A DNA stretch of 64,000 nucleotides. Origin: Cryoendolithus antarcticus (Eukaryota; Ascomycota; Dothideomycetes; Cladosporiales; Cladosporiaceae). Location of the stretch: the NCBI GenBank assembly GCA_002077065.1, contig NAJO01000020.1, forward strand, positions 434,001-498,000, given 5' to 3'. Below the pieces are notes generated by a model that worked only from the letters and a program-made list of their open reading frames with translations, had not been told where the DNA came from and ran no database searches. The position numbers were made by a program, and so were the translations under genes. Below, piece after piece: positions 51,773-62,425 of this stretch (position 1 is its first letter; every line of letters starts with the position of its first letter).

Positions 51773-53992
51773 ATGGGCAAGGCGCTGTGGATACGCTCGA
51801 AGCTGTCTAATTCGATCCCCTGGCAGTTGAGACCGTACTTCCACTTGATAGCAGATCCAGCGGCTGGCACAGTGACCGTGGTAGCGCGTACGCCTGCGCT
51901 ACAGCTCCCCGGTCTATGGCAGTCTTACGAACAAACGTTGTCTCCTCCAGCAAAGCCGCCATGGAGTTGGCATTTGGAGCTCGCGTCACTGGGCTCCCTG
52001 TTCGGGAAGGCGGTCGAAATCCTCCCTAGCACGGAGACTAGCGACAACAGTGCACCTTCGATGGGTCTGTTACATCGCCCTTGGATGGACGCTGTGCGCA
52101 ATGGTGGTTTCGTATTGGAGCCAGCAGTCACTAAAAGGCTACTGCTCAGCAGGCGCATAGATAGAGAAGAGCAATCCGCCGGCGATGTTGAGACGGCGAT
52201 AGACCTTGCTCCCGAAGGTCTAGCAATCAGCGGGCGCCCTCGACTCAAGCGCTCGGCGACCAGCCGATGGCGTCGATCCAAGCGTCCGCCTGAAGACCAG
52301 CGATTCACTGTCGATATCGACTTTGCGATTCGAGATCAAGTGATTCCAGTACAGATGACATGGCAACAGTTCGTCTGGTTTGCGCTCGGTAGCGGTGCCT
52401 CTCCCTATGATCCGAATCTGCTGGAGGACCACGGAGAATGCCGTAGTCTGGAGCAGCGCGGTTCAAAGCGGCTGCTGACGATCACTACCAACGCAGATCG
52501 CAAGTATGTTCAGCTCGCATCATCGCCTCGATCAACTCGGAGTGAATTGAAATATGACCGATTTTCGCTTGCGAGAGCATTAGCGTGGGACCATGTCATG
52601 ATACTCCCAGAGCAGAGAGCGCAACCCGCTCATAAGCACAATGTGTCGGTACTCTACTGCTATTCCGTCGGCCAAACGCATGGCGTTAGTCTCTATGACT
52701 GCAGTATCGAGGCGGAATCCTATAACGACACTCGAACTTTCTCAGCTACACAAGCCAGTAATTGGTCTACTTGCCTGTCCATGTCAACTCCGACGAAGGC
52801 TTCTAGCCACATTGTGCAGCCTCTGACTGCCGCTTTAGCGTGGTGGTTCTATGATCAGGAAGCAATGAGAACGCCTGGGCTGCAAATGCCAGTGACTGAC
52901 CGTCTTCAAATGGTTCGCCAGCAGTCTTTGCATCATCTGAAGCAGCTTGACTCAGGTGATCTGCTGGAGCCGCGGATTTCTGCATTGTGGCAATGCGTAT
53001 TGCCACAGACTCGCGAGAAGCCTGTGCCGAGAGTACATACAGATGAGAAAGTTGGCAGTGTTGCTGGTACAACACTGGCCACTTTGCCAGTGAATGACAC
53101 GATTAAAAAGCCTGCTAATGTGGCCGTTTCTGATGCTACCGTGCCATCGCCTGACGCTAGGAAAGATCCACAACAACACGAAGTCACAGAGAACGGTCAC
53201 AATGTACCAGATGCTACTGGGCTGGCTGCACCGTCAGATCCACCCCTTCACGTCGCGCGGACAGCAGACGCAGCGGCCGACAAGCGGCCCAGTGCGATCT
53301 TGAGACGACTCAGAACAGACTTCGCGGCATCCGTCTCCATGCACGAGTCGACCGAGCTTGCAGGTCTGATCGCCGTCATACATCATAAGCTCAAAGAAGT
53401 TTTTGCCCGCAGTCAGAAAAGAGTTGTTGGAGTAGGTCCAAGCGAGCTGGACAAGCACTATGCGTCCGATATTGAAAAATACCAGCGGCTCTTGATAGGC
53501 ATCAAAAACACCTCACTTCCGCCACGGCTGCTCGACGAGCGGGCTCGCACATCGAGCAAGGGTATGACTGCTCGCACTGCCCTATCACGCGACGAACCGA
53601 TACTCGATTGCTTGAACAGTCTACGTGAGAAGCTTCAACGATCATGTCTGCCTGGTACTAAGCAACCGGAGCTGACATTGGATGATGAAAGTGCTGATCA
53701 CACCTTGCTTGCTCACATCCCGCTGTGCTTTGCTGATTGGGAGAAGTGCCCTCGTCAGGCCTGGCCGGTGCGAGAGGACGTCGCAAAGCTGATCGACGAA
53801 TTGATCAAGGCGCTTGACATCTGGACGGTGCATCAAAAGTACAAGAAGGAGCAGCTAGCCAAGGAGTACGCACGTCTAACAGAACTGCTCAAAACGGGAA
53901 TGAAAGTCGCAGAGGAAGGCATATACACTGCGCCAGACTCGGGACTAAGGGAACTTCTGCGGGCGTACGACGGCAACGTGTATCTGCTCTAG
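51773..53992 (+). CDS. unrecognised fungal protein, 5' end uncertain
   Basis: 739 aa from ATG 51773; no introns seen after that. The frame is open upstream to about 51708 and reads DTQITYVGVPLTVAGVLPLL into MGKALWIRSK. This hydrophobic lead-in looks like a genuine membrane segment, so a first exon is probably missing from this model. The first 330 residues appear folded, mixing beta-prone stretches (FHLIADPAAGTVTVVA, FTVDIDFAIRDQVIPVQMTW) with an Arg-rich loop. The block from about 330 to 450 has PLTAALAWWFYDQEAM and a Trp/Cys-containing region. A Thr/Ala/Pro-rich linker follows, then a helical C-terminus (KYKKEQLAKEYARLTELLKT). No family is recognised; the protein could be membrane-anchored. 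Confidence 0.7.
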   Translation: MGKALWIRSKLSNSIPWQLRPYFHLIADPAAGTVTVVARTPALQLPGLWQSYEQTLSPPAKPPWSWHLELASLGSLFGKAVEILPSTETSDNSAPSMGLLHRPWMDAVRNGGFVLEPAVTKRLLLSRRIDREEQSAGDVETAIDLAPEGLAISGRPRLKRSATSRWRRSKRPPEDQRFTVDIDFAIRDQVIPVQMTWQQFVWFALGSGASPYDPNLLEDHGECRSLEQRGSKRLLTITTNADRKYVQLASSPRSTRSELKYDRFSLARALAWDHVMILPEQRAQPAHKHNVSVLYCYSVGQTHGVSLYDCSIEAESYNDTRTFSATQASNWSTCLSMSTPTKASSHIVQPLTAALAWWFYDQEAMRTPGLQMPVTDRLQMVRQQSLHHLKQLDSGDLLEPRISALWQCVLPQTREKPVPRVHTDEKVGSVAGTTLATLPVNDTIKKPANVAVSDATVPSPDARKDPQQHEVTENGHNVPDATGLAAPSDPPLHVARTADAAADKRPSAILRRLRTDFAASVSMHESTELAGLIAVIHHKLKEVFARSQKRVVGVGPSELDKHYASDIEKYQRLLIGIKNTSLPPRLLDERARTSSKGMTARTALSRDEPILDCLNSLREKLQRSCLPGTKQPELTLDDESADHTLLAHIPLCFADWEKCPRQAWPVREDVAKLIDELIKALDIWTVHQKYKKEQLAKEYARLTELLKTGMKVAEEGIYTAPDSGLRELLRAYDGNVYLL

Positions 53993-54157
53993 CGGACATC
54001 GTAAGGCCGGACTATACTTGATCCCTCGGGAGACCTGCATGAGCGGACAAGCGGTGCAAGCTGTGCACGAAACATCTGATATGATTATTGACCACCGCTT
54101 ACGCACTGCTCTCGTGATATTGCCGAAGAGCGATAGTGTTGACCGTTCTGGTCGATC

Positions 54158-55957
54158 TCAGCCTGCAAGACCCTCACTCCGAGTCCGCCCCTTCCTCTTC
54201 GCCACTGCCATACTCTCCGTCTCTCCCCCTCCGTTCGTCTCCACACGTGCCTTCTTGTCAGCAATCTCCTTCCGCTTCTTCACCTTTCTGTATCCCTCAC
54301 CGATCTCTAATTCGATCGCCAGTCTCGGTCTTAGCTCCTTCACCCTGGGCCAGACACTTTTCTCACCACTGCAAATCCAGTGGTCGATGTCTTCCGCGGT
54401 CGGGTTCTTCAGCAGCCTCCAGCCGTCTAGCCACGAGACTTCCGGATGAATGGTGAGATGCTCACCCGGCAAGATGCCCGGGTGCACGAAGCGGTTGTTG
54501 CTCAAACGTCCCGGAAGCAAGGAGGCAAACATGCGAAACCGATGCTTCACCTCGCTTCGGAAAACTCGAGTGAGGCCTTCGAGAAGTGGCCAATCCTCCA
54601 AGTTGATTGGAGAGGGTATTTTGGAGAGGCTGAAAGAGGGACGGGCGCGAGATATGATGAAATGATTGACGCTGAAATGATTGCAGAGTGTTGACAATGG
54701 CGATGTAAGGGGATGGATGACTTTCTGTGGTGGCTGGACTGTAGGTGAGCGCGGCCAGTACTCGCGAATGACATTGTCATGTGTCTTCATCATCAGAGGC
54801 TTTGCATGATCGGCCGTGGCCGGGGTGAAATTGGACAGCAGAGCTGCGGACCAGATCAGGGCATCTGGAGTAGTGAGGTAATTCAGAGCCGTGATCGAGC
54901 CAGGACCAGCCGGTGCGATCGTGATGTTGAGGACCCGGCCGGTATGGTCGAATGCTTCCTTGAAAGTGATGTCGCCTAGATTGCTCTTGACTGTAGCGCC
55001 CAAGACTTTGGGATCCAGTATGAAGCCCGACTCGAGCCACCGACGCAGCCGACGGTACGTAAGTTCAGCATAACGCTGCCACCAGGGCGGCGCATGACCA
55101 GTGATAGCTTTGTCCTTCTTGGCCATTCGCTTGGCAGACAAGTCAAAGTGATGTAGATCGAACTTCTCGCCTTTCAAGATATCGCGTAGCTCATCATCAG
55201 TATGCACACCTACAACAGCCGCCATAAGGGCGCCCGTTGCTGAACCGGAGATGATAGTCGGCAGCAGTCCTTGCTTCAACATCTCCTTCACGACTCCGAG
55301 ATGACATAGTCCGAAGATGGAGCCACCCTGCAGTACCAGACAAGTCCTCCCGTAAGCAAGATAGGAGTAATACAGGAAGTCCAGCTTCTGCTGAGACCTG
55401 AGCTTACTAGACCCATCCCTCGGCGTCGGCCACTCGGTCACAGTCCTCACACCGGTACACATCGCAGTAATGTACTGCTCGATGAGAGTCTTCGTGCCAC
55501 TGAGGGCTTTCGTGTAAAGCTTCGGTCTTAGAATATCGGCTTTCTTGCGGTCCATTCCAGTGTGCAGAATCTGCATCAGACGGTGCACGTCTCCAGATTC
55601 CATGGTCTCCAGCAAGATCCGGAGCCGGTCCTGGATGACCTCCCACCCGTACAGATAGCAATCCGCCATGTCTCGCCACCATGTCTTGGCATCATCGTGG
55701 TCGGCTTGCAAGGCTGCGGCCTGGTACTCCTCGTAGCTGGTTGCAGTGTGAACAACAGCCTTGTTTACATCGTTCTTGGACGGTGTGATGATCTCGCGCC
55801 ATATGCGCTGTAAACGGAATCCTATCAGCAGAGCCATTGACACGCTTGGGAGAGGTCAGCTTACCCATTGTATCAAGCAGAAGAGCTCAAAGAGGTGGAG
55901 AGGGACCGTTGTGCAGAGGTAGACTATCCAACCAATGACTTCGCGTAAGGGTATCAT
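54158..55957 (-). CDS. patatin-domain TGL-family protein lacking the catalytic Ser and Asp
   Basis: Two exons, 55957-55865 and 55807-54158, with a 57-bp intron (GTAAGC...TTACAG), giving 580 aa. Exon 1 is a hydrophobic N-terminus (IGWIVYLCTTVPLHLFELFC). The region around 60-150 is the helical DUF3336-like part (SYEEYQAAALQAD, KTWWRDMADCYLYGWEVIQD). The patatin domain begins with the oxyanion loop LQGGSIFGLCHLGVV. The nucleophile elbow reads ISGSATGALMAA, where the family has GSSxG: the Ser is Ala221 (codon at 55240-55238). ALNYLTTPDALIWSAALLSN matches the family, but the following stretch before NHFIISRARP has no DGS/DGG motif, so the catalytic Asp is also missing. This is a relative of yeast Tgl3/4/5 triacylglycerol lipases that is probably not a lipase, perhaps a regulatory paralogue. 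Confidence 0.85.
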
Positions 55958-56206
55958 ATTGGCAAGAATGCGCTATCTTACGTGCGGATGATCATCATGC
56001 TGGCTCGCGATACGCCGAGGTCACATGTTTTGGAGATGGGCTTCAATCACATGTCAGTCGCGAACATGTGAGAATGAAACGGCCGCTAATGCAGGCACGA
56101 GGCAACTTATAATAGCACATTTGTATACGTGGGATAGTCGTTGTTGCGACCAAGCGCAGGCTTGCAACTACGGCAATTGCATTTGCATCACATGCAACAC
56201 AACTAG

Positions 56207-59200
56207 CTACAGCACATCCATCTCGTCACCGACCGCAAACCTCCCCATAACCAGATCGCTCCGCAGATCTAATTCCTTAGCATAGCCTCTCCTGACATCC
56301 TCCAACGTGACAAGCTTCCTGACATCGCCGGCCTTACTAAGACCCTCCACCGGGTCGGCCAAGAACCACTCCTCTCCCTTCCCACAGCACGCTAGAGTGT
56401 TGATCAACAGTAGGTAGACCTGCAACACAGTCTCGTCTTCCGGGTCCTGATACCGGGCGTCCGCGCTGTGTCTCAGCCGACCAAGATGCTCATGCAGCAC
56501 CTCCGCCGCACCTCGGAAATTCGATCGCGACGAGCGGAAAGTGTACAAAATCTGATGGAACGGCTTAAAAACCGAAGCTGGGTTCTTGTGTGCCAGGTCA
56601 GCGAGTGCCGCATCGATCATGTCTGCATGCTCGTCCGTGAAGCGCAGCTCAAGCAGCGTAGGCACCGCATCGTGCTTCACGCACGCTGCAACAAGCTGCT
56701 GCAGATTCTCTGCCTCTTTCTCCGTGCTAGTCTTTCGCAGTGCCTCGTAAGCTTCGACAAAGCGACCAGTCTTGACAAGAGCATCGAACATTTGATCCGC
56801 GATCTCGTCACGGAATACTTTCAGCTTCATCAACCGCACTTCTTCCACGCCGTTGTCTATGCGGGCTTGGAAAGGGCTGTCTGATTGAGTGTTGCGAAAG
56901 TCGATGTCAAGAAGACGTTTCTCGAGGCTTCCTGCGCCGTGGACGTGGCGTAGAGCTTTGCTGGCGAACTCGCCGGTGTGGGAGTATGCCTTGAGGTCGC
57001 TGAAGAGGGTGGCGATTCCTTGGTAGTAGCGCGCTTGACCGTCGCCGAAGAAGCGATGTTCGTCAGGCGAAAGGAGCGAGGCCGAGTCTAGCTGTGCAAT
57101 GATATCTCGGTTCTCAGCGCTCAGGCCCTCGGCCGCATGGTCGAATAAGAGAGCAGCGGCTTCGTAGTCCGCAAGGACCAGATTTAGCCTGCCTTGCAAG
57201 TGTCTTGACCATGGCGAGTCGTCGAGGAATCTGGCAAAGTCCGTTGCAAGGTCAAAAAGCTTCGACTGCAGCAGCATGGAGAAGATGTGCAGAGTGTTCG
57301 CAGACCACTTTCGATACAGGTTGAGTCCATTGATCCACCGTTTGTTCCAACTCGTCAACGAAGTCGCCATATCGTCGCTTGCACCCTGCACTGACTGAGC
57401 ATCCCACTCAGACATGAAGAAGTGCTCATATATAGTCGCAGTCAGACTGGGTCCCCCATCTGCCCCACTGCGCTCAGTATAGGAGTGACCGACCGTCCAC
57501 AAGCGCAACGAGACATGCCTGAGCTTGACCATGAGGGCGCGGAATATGCTCTCCTCGGCGTTGATGAAGTCGTCGCTCAGATCGCCCTCTTCTAGATCCC
57601 CAGCGAAGAACGTAATGAGCATCAGCAAGTCGAGAATGAGCTTTTCCGTCTGCTGGTGGCTCTGCTGGGCTATGGCCATGCTCAGCTTGGTCCCGAACTC
57701 GCAGACCTCTACATCTCGGCTCTGACCCTTAGCCTTCACCAAATCGTCTAGCAGATCGATGGCGCTGAGGATCAATTGTCCGCTCAATCCGGCTATGCCT
57801 TCCAGCGGTGCGAGATCCGCTTCAAGGGCGTTGTAGTCCTCTGTAGATACTTCACGTCCAACGTCCGAGGAGTCGCACAATGCCTGTAAACGTCCATGGT
57901 CGACGTCTTCGCCAAATATGATTGCGTCCTGCCGAGCTAGTCTTCGGAACACGTCGTTCGTGTCATGCGGCAGAGCTTGACGCAACTTGCTTGCTGCATC
58001 TAGGAGCACCATCAGAGCTGTCTCCTCGCCGTTCGGCTCGGGAAACACTTCTTGTACGACATCCGGTGCTATGTCGTCTTGCAGTGTCGCGTCCAGGAGT
58101 CTCGCGTTCTGGCACAGCAGCTCCAGTCGGTCATTGCTGCGCACCGGCGATGCAAAGTCAGCAGCGACGTCCCACGCGAGGCCGGTCTGATGATCGTAGG
58201 CCAGGCTGAGGAGCTCGAGTCTGCGGATGTGAAAATTCTCCAATATTGAGTACAGCGCAACCCACTGTGCATGGACTTCGGCATGGTACTTGTCGTAATC
58301 AGGTCCGTCATTCGAAGATCGCTGGAGTAAGATCTTGTTGGTTACTGCCGTCACGAGCCGCTCTTGCAGAGACACTGATGCTGTGCCGAGACTCTTACTC
58401 GGGGCACCGCTTAGCTTCCGTCGCTTGCGATAGACAGTCAAGGCAGTCTCGATGGACACAGTCGAGAATCTTTCGGGGTAGAATACGAAGCTGATCCATC
58501 TCTCCGTAGGCGTCGCGACGGCATCACTGCTGTTGCTAGTCTGTCCCGGAAAGTCTGCACTTTTTCGTAGATGATCAACCGTGACCGCGCCAAGACTTAC
58601 TGCCGTCCAGCCAGTACGAAATTGGGACTGCACATAGTTTTCTCTGTCATCCAAAGCATCAATCGTGAGCATGAACGTCTGGCATTGCGCACCACTCCGC
58701 GCACTCAGCCAGATCTGCGAGTTCTCCAATTCTACGCCAGGAGCAACATGAAAGTCCTCGAGATGCCAGATATTGGTGTTCATGAGTTCGTCGATGGGCG
58801 GTATGAGCTTCGCTTGCGGGTGCAAGTCGCTGCAGCGGACACTCTCCCCGTCGATGGCGCTGAACGTTGGTGTGATCTCATAGAGCTTGAACTGATGTTC
58901 ACGAGGTGAGTGCACGGCAATGTAGTATCGCCCACCCTCCTCTCTACGCGAGACAGCGTCCCCTTCGCCAACGCTGGGTGTCTGGACGACTCGAATTGTC
59001 GTTCCCTGCTCGGCGGCCATGACATACTTCGAGCTTCTCTGCGCGTCTCGCTCGTGCTTCTCGTTCAGCATGTCCATCTGTAGCACAACTCTGCCTGTCT
59101 TCGTACTCCATGCCTTGAGCATGTGGTCCAGCCCGACTGTCCATACCACACCACCTGCCGGACTCTTCGCTATGCCCACGACAGAACTGGTCTCCAACTC

Positions 59201-59986
59201 CACCTCTCCACATTGAACAGTCTGTCTTCGCTGTAACTTGACCAGGCCCTTCAATGTCCCACCCCAACTGCCCTCTCCATACAGAGTCTCCCTCCACATC
59301 GTTCCGGTCTCCCCAGCACTCCTTTCCAATCGCAGCAAACCACCATCATTCAGACTGACCATTAACTCCGTGCTTGTCACGGCAATCATCTTGAATGCAT
59401 GTCTGAACCCCAGTCCGCTCGGCGAGTACTTCGCAACCACACTGCTTGCCTCAAAGCCCCTCGGCAGCGCCCTTCTCGCTAGGAGATCCCTTCTCAGCGT
59501 CACAGTGACCAGCTCCTTCGTGTCGGTCAGGATGAAGACCTCAATCCCGTTCGCTCCCTTCAATTCTGCGAGTACGACTCCACCCTTCATCACCGGCGCA
59601 GGAAGCTCGATTCGAAACACCAGCCCACCCTCGTCATCACTGTCTTTCTCCTTCAGCAAGTCCACGGATCTGACCTCCACTACCTTCCTCCCTTCCAGTA
59701 TACGCCAGAGTAAACATCGCGGAAACTTTTTCGCTGGCCGGAAGAAGATCGAAGATTCGGTCGCGAGGTACTTCGAGCTGTACTCCTCTTCGTCGAGACC
59801 TGAGATCTCATCGTGAGGCCGCTTGCGCGACCCGGAGAAGAGGGCGGTGGTGAGTGAGGTGGTGGTGGGGATGTGGAGGGTCTTAGACGGGGTGGAAGGC
59901 GACAGGGAGACAGGGACGGAGGTGTGTAGGATGGGTGCATAGGTGGAGGAAGGCATTGTCGTGGCTGCAAAGGACGGGTCTCGCAT
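56207..59986 (-). CDS. NUP120: nucleoporin NUP120 (NUP160 family)
   Basis: A single exon of 1259 aa from ATG 59986 (another in-frame ATG, 59956, is equally plausible). The N-terminal 450 residues have the beta-rich pattern of a seven-bladed propeller, with YLATESSIFFRPAKKFPRCL near the start and SVVGIAKSPAGGVVWTVGLD, HMLKAWSTKTGRVV later. From about 550 onward the protein is entirely helical, including LYSILENFHIRRLELLSLAY, GLNLYRKWSANTLHIFSMLL and AKYYQGI-like repeats (ARYYQGIATLFSDL). Architecture, length and these motifs match Nup120/Nup160, which forms one short arm of the Y complex of the nuclear pore. The C-terminal end carries VYLLLINTLACCGKGEEWFL, a typical helix of the family. Confidence 0.9.
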   Translation of the reverse strand: MRDPSFAATTMPSSTYAPILHTSVPVSLSPSTPSKTLHIPTTTSLTTALFSGSRKRPHDEISGLDEEEYSSKYLATESSIFFRPAKKFPRCLLWRILEGRKVVEVRSVDLLKEKDSDDEGGLVFRIELPAPVMKGGVVLAELKGANGIEVFILTDTKELVTVTLRRDLLARRALPRGFEASSVVAKYSPSGLGFRHAFKMIAVTSTELMVSLNDGGLLRLERSAGETGTMWRETLYGEGSWGGTLKGLVKLQRRQTVQCGEVELETSSVVGIAKSPAGGVVWTVGLDHMLKAWSTKTGRVVLQMDMLNEKHERDAQRSSKYVMAAEQGTTIRVVQTPSVGEGDAVSRREEGGRYYIAVHSPREHQFKLYEITPTFSAIDGESVRCSDLHPQAKLIPPIDELMNTNIWHLEDFHVAPGVELENSQIWLSARSGAQCQTFMLTIDALDDRENYVQSQFRTGWTAVSLGAVTVDHLRKSADFPGQTSNSSDAVATPTERWISFVFYPERFSTVSIETALTVYRKRRKLSGAPSKSLGTASVSLQERLVTAVTNKILLQRSSNDGPDYDKYHAEVHAQWVALYSILENFHIRRLELLSLAYDHQTGLAWDVAADFASPVRSNDRLELLCQNARLLDATLQDDIAPDVVQEVFPEPNGEETALMVLLDAASKLRQALPHDTNDVFRRLARQDAIIFGEDVDHGRLQALCDSSDVGREVSTEDYNALEADLAPLEGIAGLSGQLILSAIDLLDDLVKAKGQSRDVEVCEFGTKLSMAIAQQSHQQTEKLILDLLMLITFFAGDLEEGDLSDDFINAEESIFRALMVKLRHVSLRLWTVGHSYTERSGADGGPSLTATIYEHFFMSEWDAQSVQGASDDMATSLTSWNKRWINGLNLYRKWSANTLHIFSMLLQSKLFDLATDFARFLDDSPWSRHLQGRLNLVLADYEAAALLFDHAAEGLSAENRDIIAQLDSASLLSPDEHRFFGDGQARYYQGIATLFSDLKAYSHTGEFASKALRHVHGAGSLEKRLLDIDFRNTQSDSPFQARIDNGVEEVRLMKLKVFRDEIADQMFDALVKTGRFVEAYEALRKTSTEKEAENLQQLVAACVKHDAVPTLLELRFTDEHADMIDAALADLAHKNPASVFKPFHQILYTFRSSRSNFRGAAEVLHEHLGRLRHSADARYQDPEDETVLQVYLLLINTLACCGKGEEWFLADPVEGLSKAGDVRKLVTLEDVRRGYAKELDLRSDLVMGRFAVGDEMDVL

Positions 59987-60289
59987 CAAAGCGTTGCTAG
60001 GAATTATGGGAGCTTTGGCAGTCGCGAACGCGTGCTTTAGCGCACAGACCAGGCGTTCAGAAACACAAGGGCAATGATCGAACGCGACATTTACGGATCT
60101 TCTTGGAATAAAGCGACAGCGACAACTGCCTGTCGTGCGAGCTAGTACACACGTGTATTGGTTATCGCAAGAAGCTACATTGTATCCCCTCCCTGTTCAT
60201 TGAACGACTGCTCCTCCCCCAAACTCCAAGGAAAGCAATGCATCGTGTTACATCTCTCATACCTTCACATACCTTCTGCATGGCATCAT
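59987..60289. other. intergenic between RAD51 3' end and NUP120 5' end
   Basis: 303 bp, tandem minus-strand genes. It holds the NUP120 promoter and RAD51 3' UTR; no specific site seen. Confidence 0.5.
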
Positions 60290-61391
60290 CTAGTCCTTCT
60301 CCAGATCCTTCGGCGCTGGGTCGCCAATACCATCCTCGTTGATCGCAAACATACAATCGCTCTCTGGCAGACAAGGCGAGTCGTAGATCTTGCAAATTCT
60401 CGTCTCACCCCGTCCCTTCTTTAGACTCAGCCGAGTTGTGGAGGCATGTGCAATGATGTTGCCCCCAATGGGCTTCTTCGGATCCGGATTGAACATCGCG
60501 CTTGGCCCGCCATCGACCTGGGCCACGACTTGATTGGTGATGACGACGGCAATACCGAACTCGTCTGCAAGGCGCTGCAGCGTGCGCATGAACTTTGCAA
60601 GATGCGTCTGCCGACTGCTGAGCTCGCCACGTCCCATGAAGTCTGTGCGGTAGAGGGAGGTAGCGCTGTCGACAACCAGCAGGGAGAAGCGGGTCTCGGT
60701 CATCATCGTTGCGGCTTGATTGAGGAGTTGTAGCTGGTGATCGGAGTTGTATGCCCGAGCGTACGCGACGTTGTCTAGCACCTCCTCACCAGACAAGCCG
60801 TAGCGGTTTGCCACTGACAGCAGGCGCACAGGACGGAATGTGCCCTCGGTGTCAATGTACAGGCACTTACCCTCGCCACCGCCCATATCGAAGGGGAGCT
60901 GACAGGTCACTGCGAGAGTATGGCAGATTTGACTCTTTCCTGTCCTGAACTCGCCGAAGATCTCTGTGATACTGCCCGTTTCTACGCCGCCTGCGAGGAG
61001 TGTGTCCAGCTGCTTCGAACCGGTGGTGATCGATATGAGTTCTGATCGTCGGGCGTGCATCTCAGTCGCAGTGGTGAAGCCCATGGGCACAAGCTTCGAG
61101 GCTTCTGTGAGGATTTTGGTCGCTTTCTGCTCTGATATGCCCTTGATTGTCTCGAGTGTTTTCTTGGGTCTGGCCGACAATTAGTACACTGTGCTGGACC
61201 ATGAGACTCAGTACAACTTACGTGTATGCTACGCTCTCCACTGTATTGTATCCACCATCTACGAACAGCTGAATATCGCGCTTTGTGAGACCTGCGACGC
61301 CCTCGAGGGCAGACAGTGGCGTGGGTGCGCCTGGCCCTCCAGCGAGACCATCTTCGTACCCGCTCTGCGATTGCTCGTCCTCGGCACTCAT
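60290..61391 (-). CDS. RAD51: RAD51 recombinase
   Basis: Two exons, 61391-61222 and 61169-60290, with a 52-bp intron (GTAAGT...GCCAG), giving 349 aa, the normal length for fungal Rad51. The N-terminus is acidic; the helix-hairpin-helix region follows ([19 protein letters not shown], then [18 protein letters not shown] across the splice). The ATPase core has Walker A GEFRTGKS (129-136), [10 protein letters not shown], and Walker B ending [15 protein letters not shown]. Loop regions are [20 protein letters not shown] and [20 protein letters not shown], with the end [19 protein letters not shown]. All hallmark residues of Rad51 are intact, so it should form the strand-exchange filament in homologous recombination. 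Alternative ATGs upstream would extend a poor sequence. Confidence 0.96.
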
Positions 61392-62425
61392 AATGGATGA
61401 TTCGGAGGCGGGTGGTTGGAGCGGCGGACTAAGGATTACGAACAGTGAAAGGCTTCGAGTGTTGTCAAGCTCAATGATGTTCAAGCTAGAATCGCGTCGA
61501 AGTGGCGAAAGTCGACGCGTCGGTGGATTCTCGGGGATCGCGCTCGAGGCACCACACCACGTGATCAGCCATCGTCGTTCCTACCAGCTTCCGAAGTCCA
61601 TGTCAATATATGTATCGACACTGATCAGAGATCATACCACTCCATCGCTCGATGCAAGAAGAGGTACACTCTATGTCTCTTTCTCTGCTTCATCGCTTCA
61701 ACGACGCTGCTGATGCTCACCTTCGCCCATCAAGTCCACTGTACGAGAGTCAAACTCGTTGGAACCCTCATCTACTGTACAGTCTCCCACGCATTTCGGG
61801 AACCGTACCACCGACTCCACCGTCCCTACTACTCCGACGAAAGAATAGCCTACGACAGCCCCCGTCCCCATCTCCGCATCCCCAAGGATCTTCGTATCTC
61901 CTGCCAAGGCCCGGTTTCAGTCGTCATCTGTGGTGCCACTGGTGCAGATCCGCCAAGCCGATCAACATGAAACACCTCCCCTTCGTTCTCCATCCGCTTC
62001 TCCAAACAGCACCCGCTGGCAACGCTGTAGATGACAATCTAGCATATCGATCACGGTACCAATGCACGGCCGTGGTGACATTGAGTGCGGGTGCGCGTGA
62101 TGCGGTGTTGTCTATTCGCGGGAAGTGAGTATGTTGGCCATCTCTGTCTCGTTTCTTCACGACTTCCATCCTTCCTTCTCATCACATTTGCTCAAGATAT
62201 CCCCAAAGACTTGCTCTTCATCAAGATTCATCTCAACGTGTCCATACATTCGACTCGCCTTACGATTCGCGCACGATCGTTCCAACGCTGGTTCCTTGCA
62301 GAATATAAATGACCTGCATACGATAATCACGACCAATTCTTACCTCAGGACACGAGACGCTGAGTCTACTCGAACTACCCACTCATAATACTTCGAACGC
62401 GAGATTGCAACGTACTACCGCCATC
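61392..62425. other. intergenic upstream of RAD51, with unresolved short frames
   Basis: About 1 kb, mainly RAD51 upstream sequence. Overlapping plus-strand frames at 61652-62128 and 61713-61970 have somewhat protein-like stretches, and a good GTGAGT donor sits at 62125. I could not assemble a gene from them. Confidence 0.35.
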
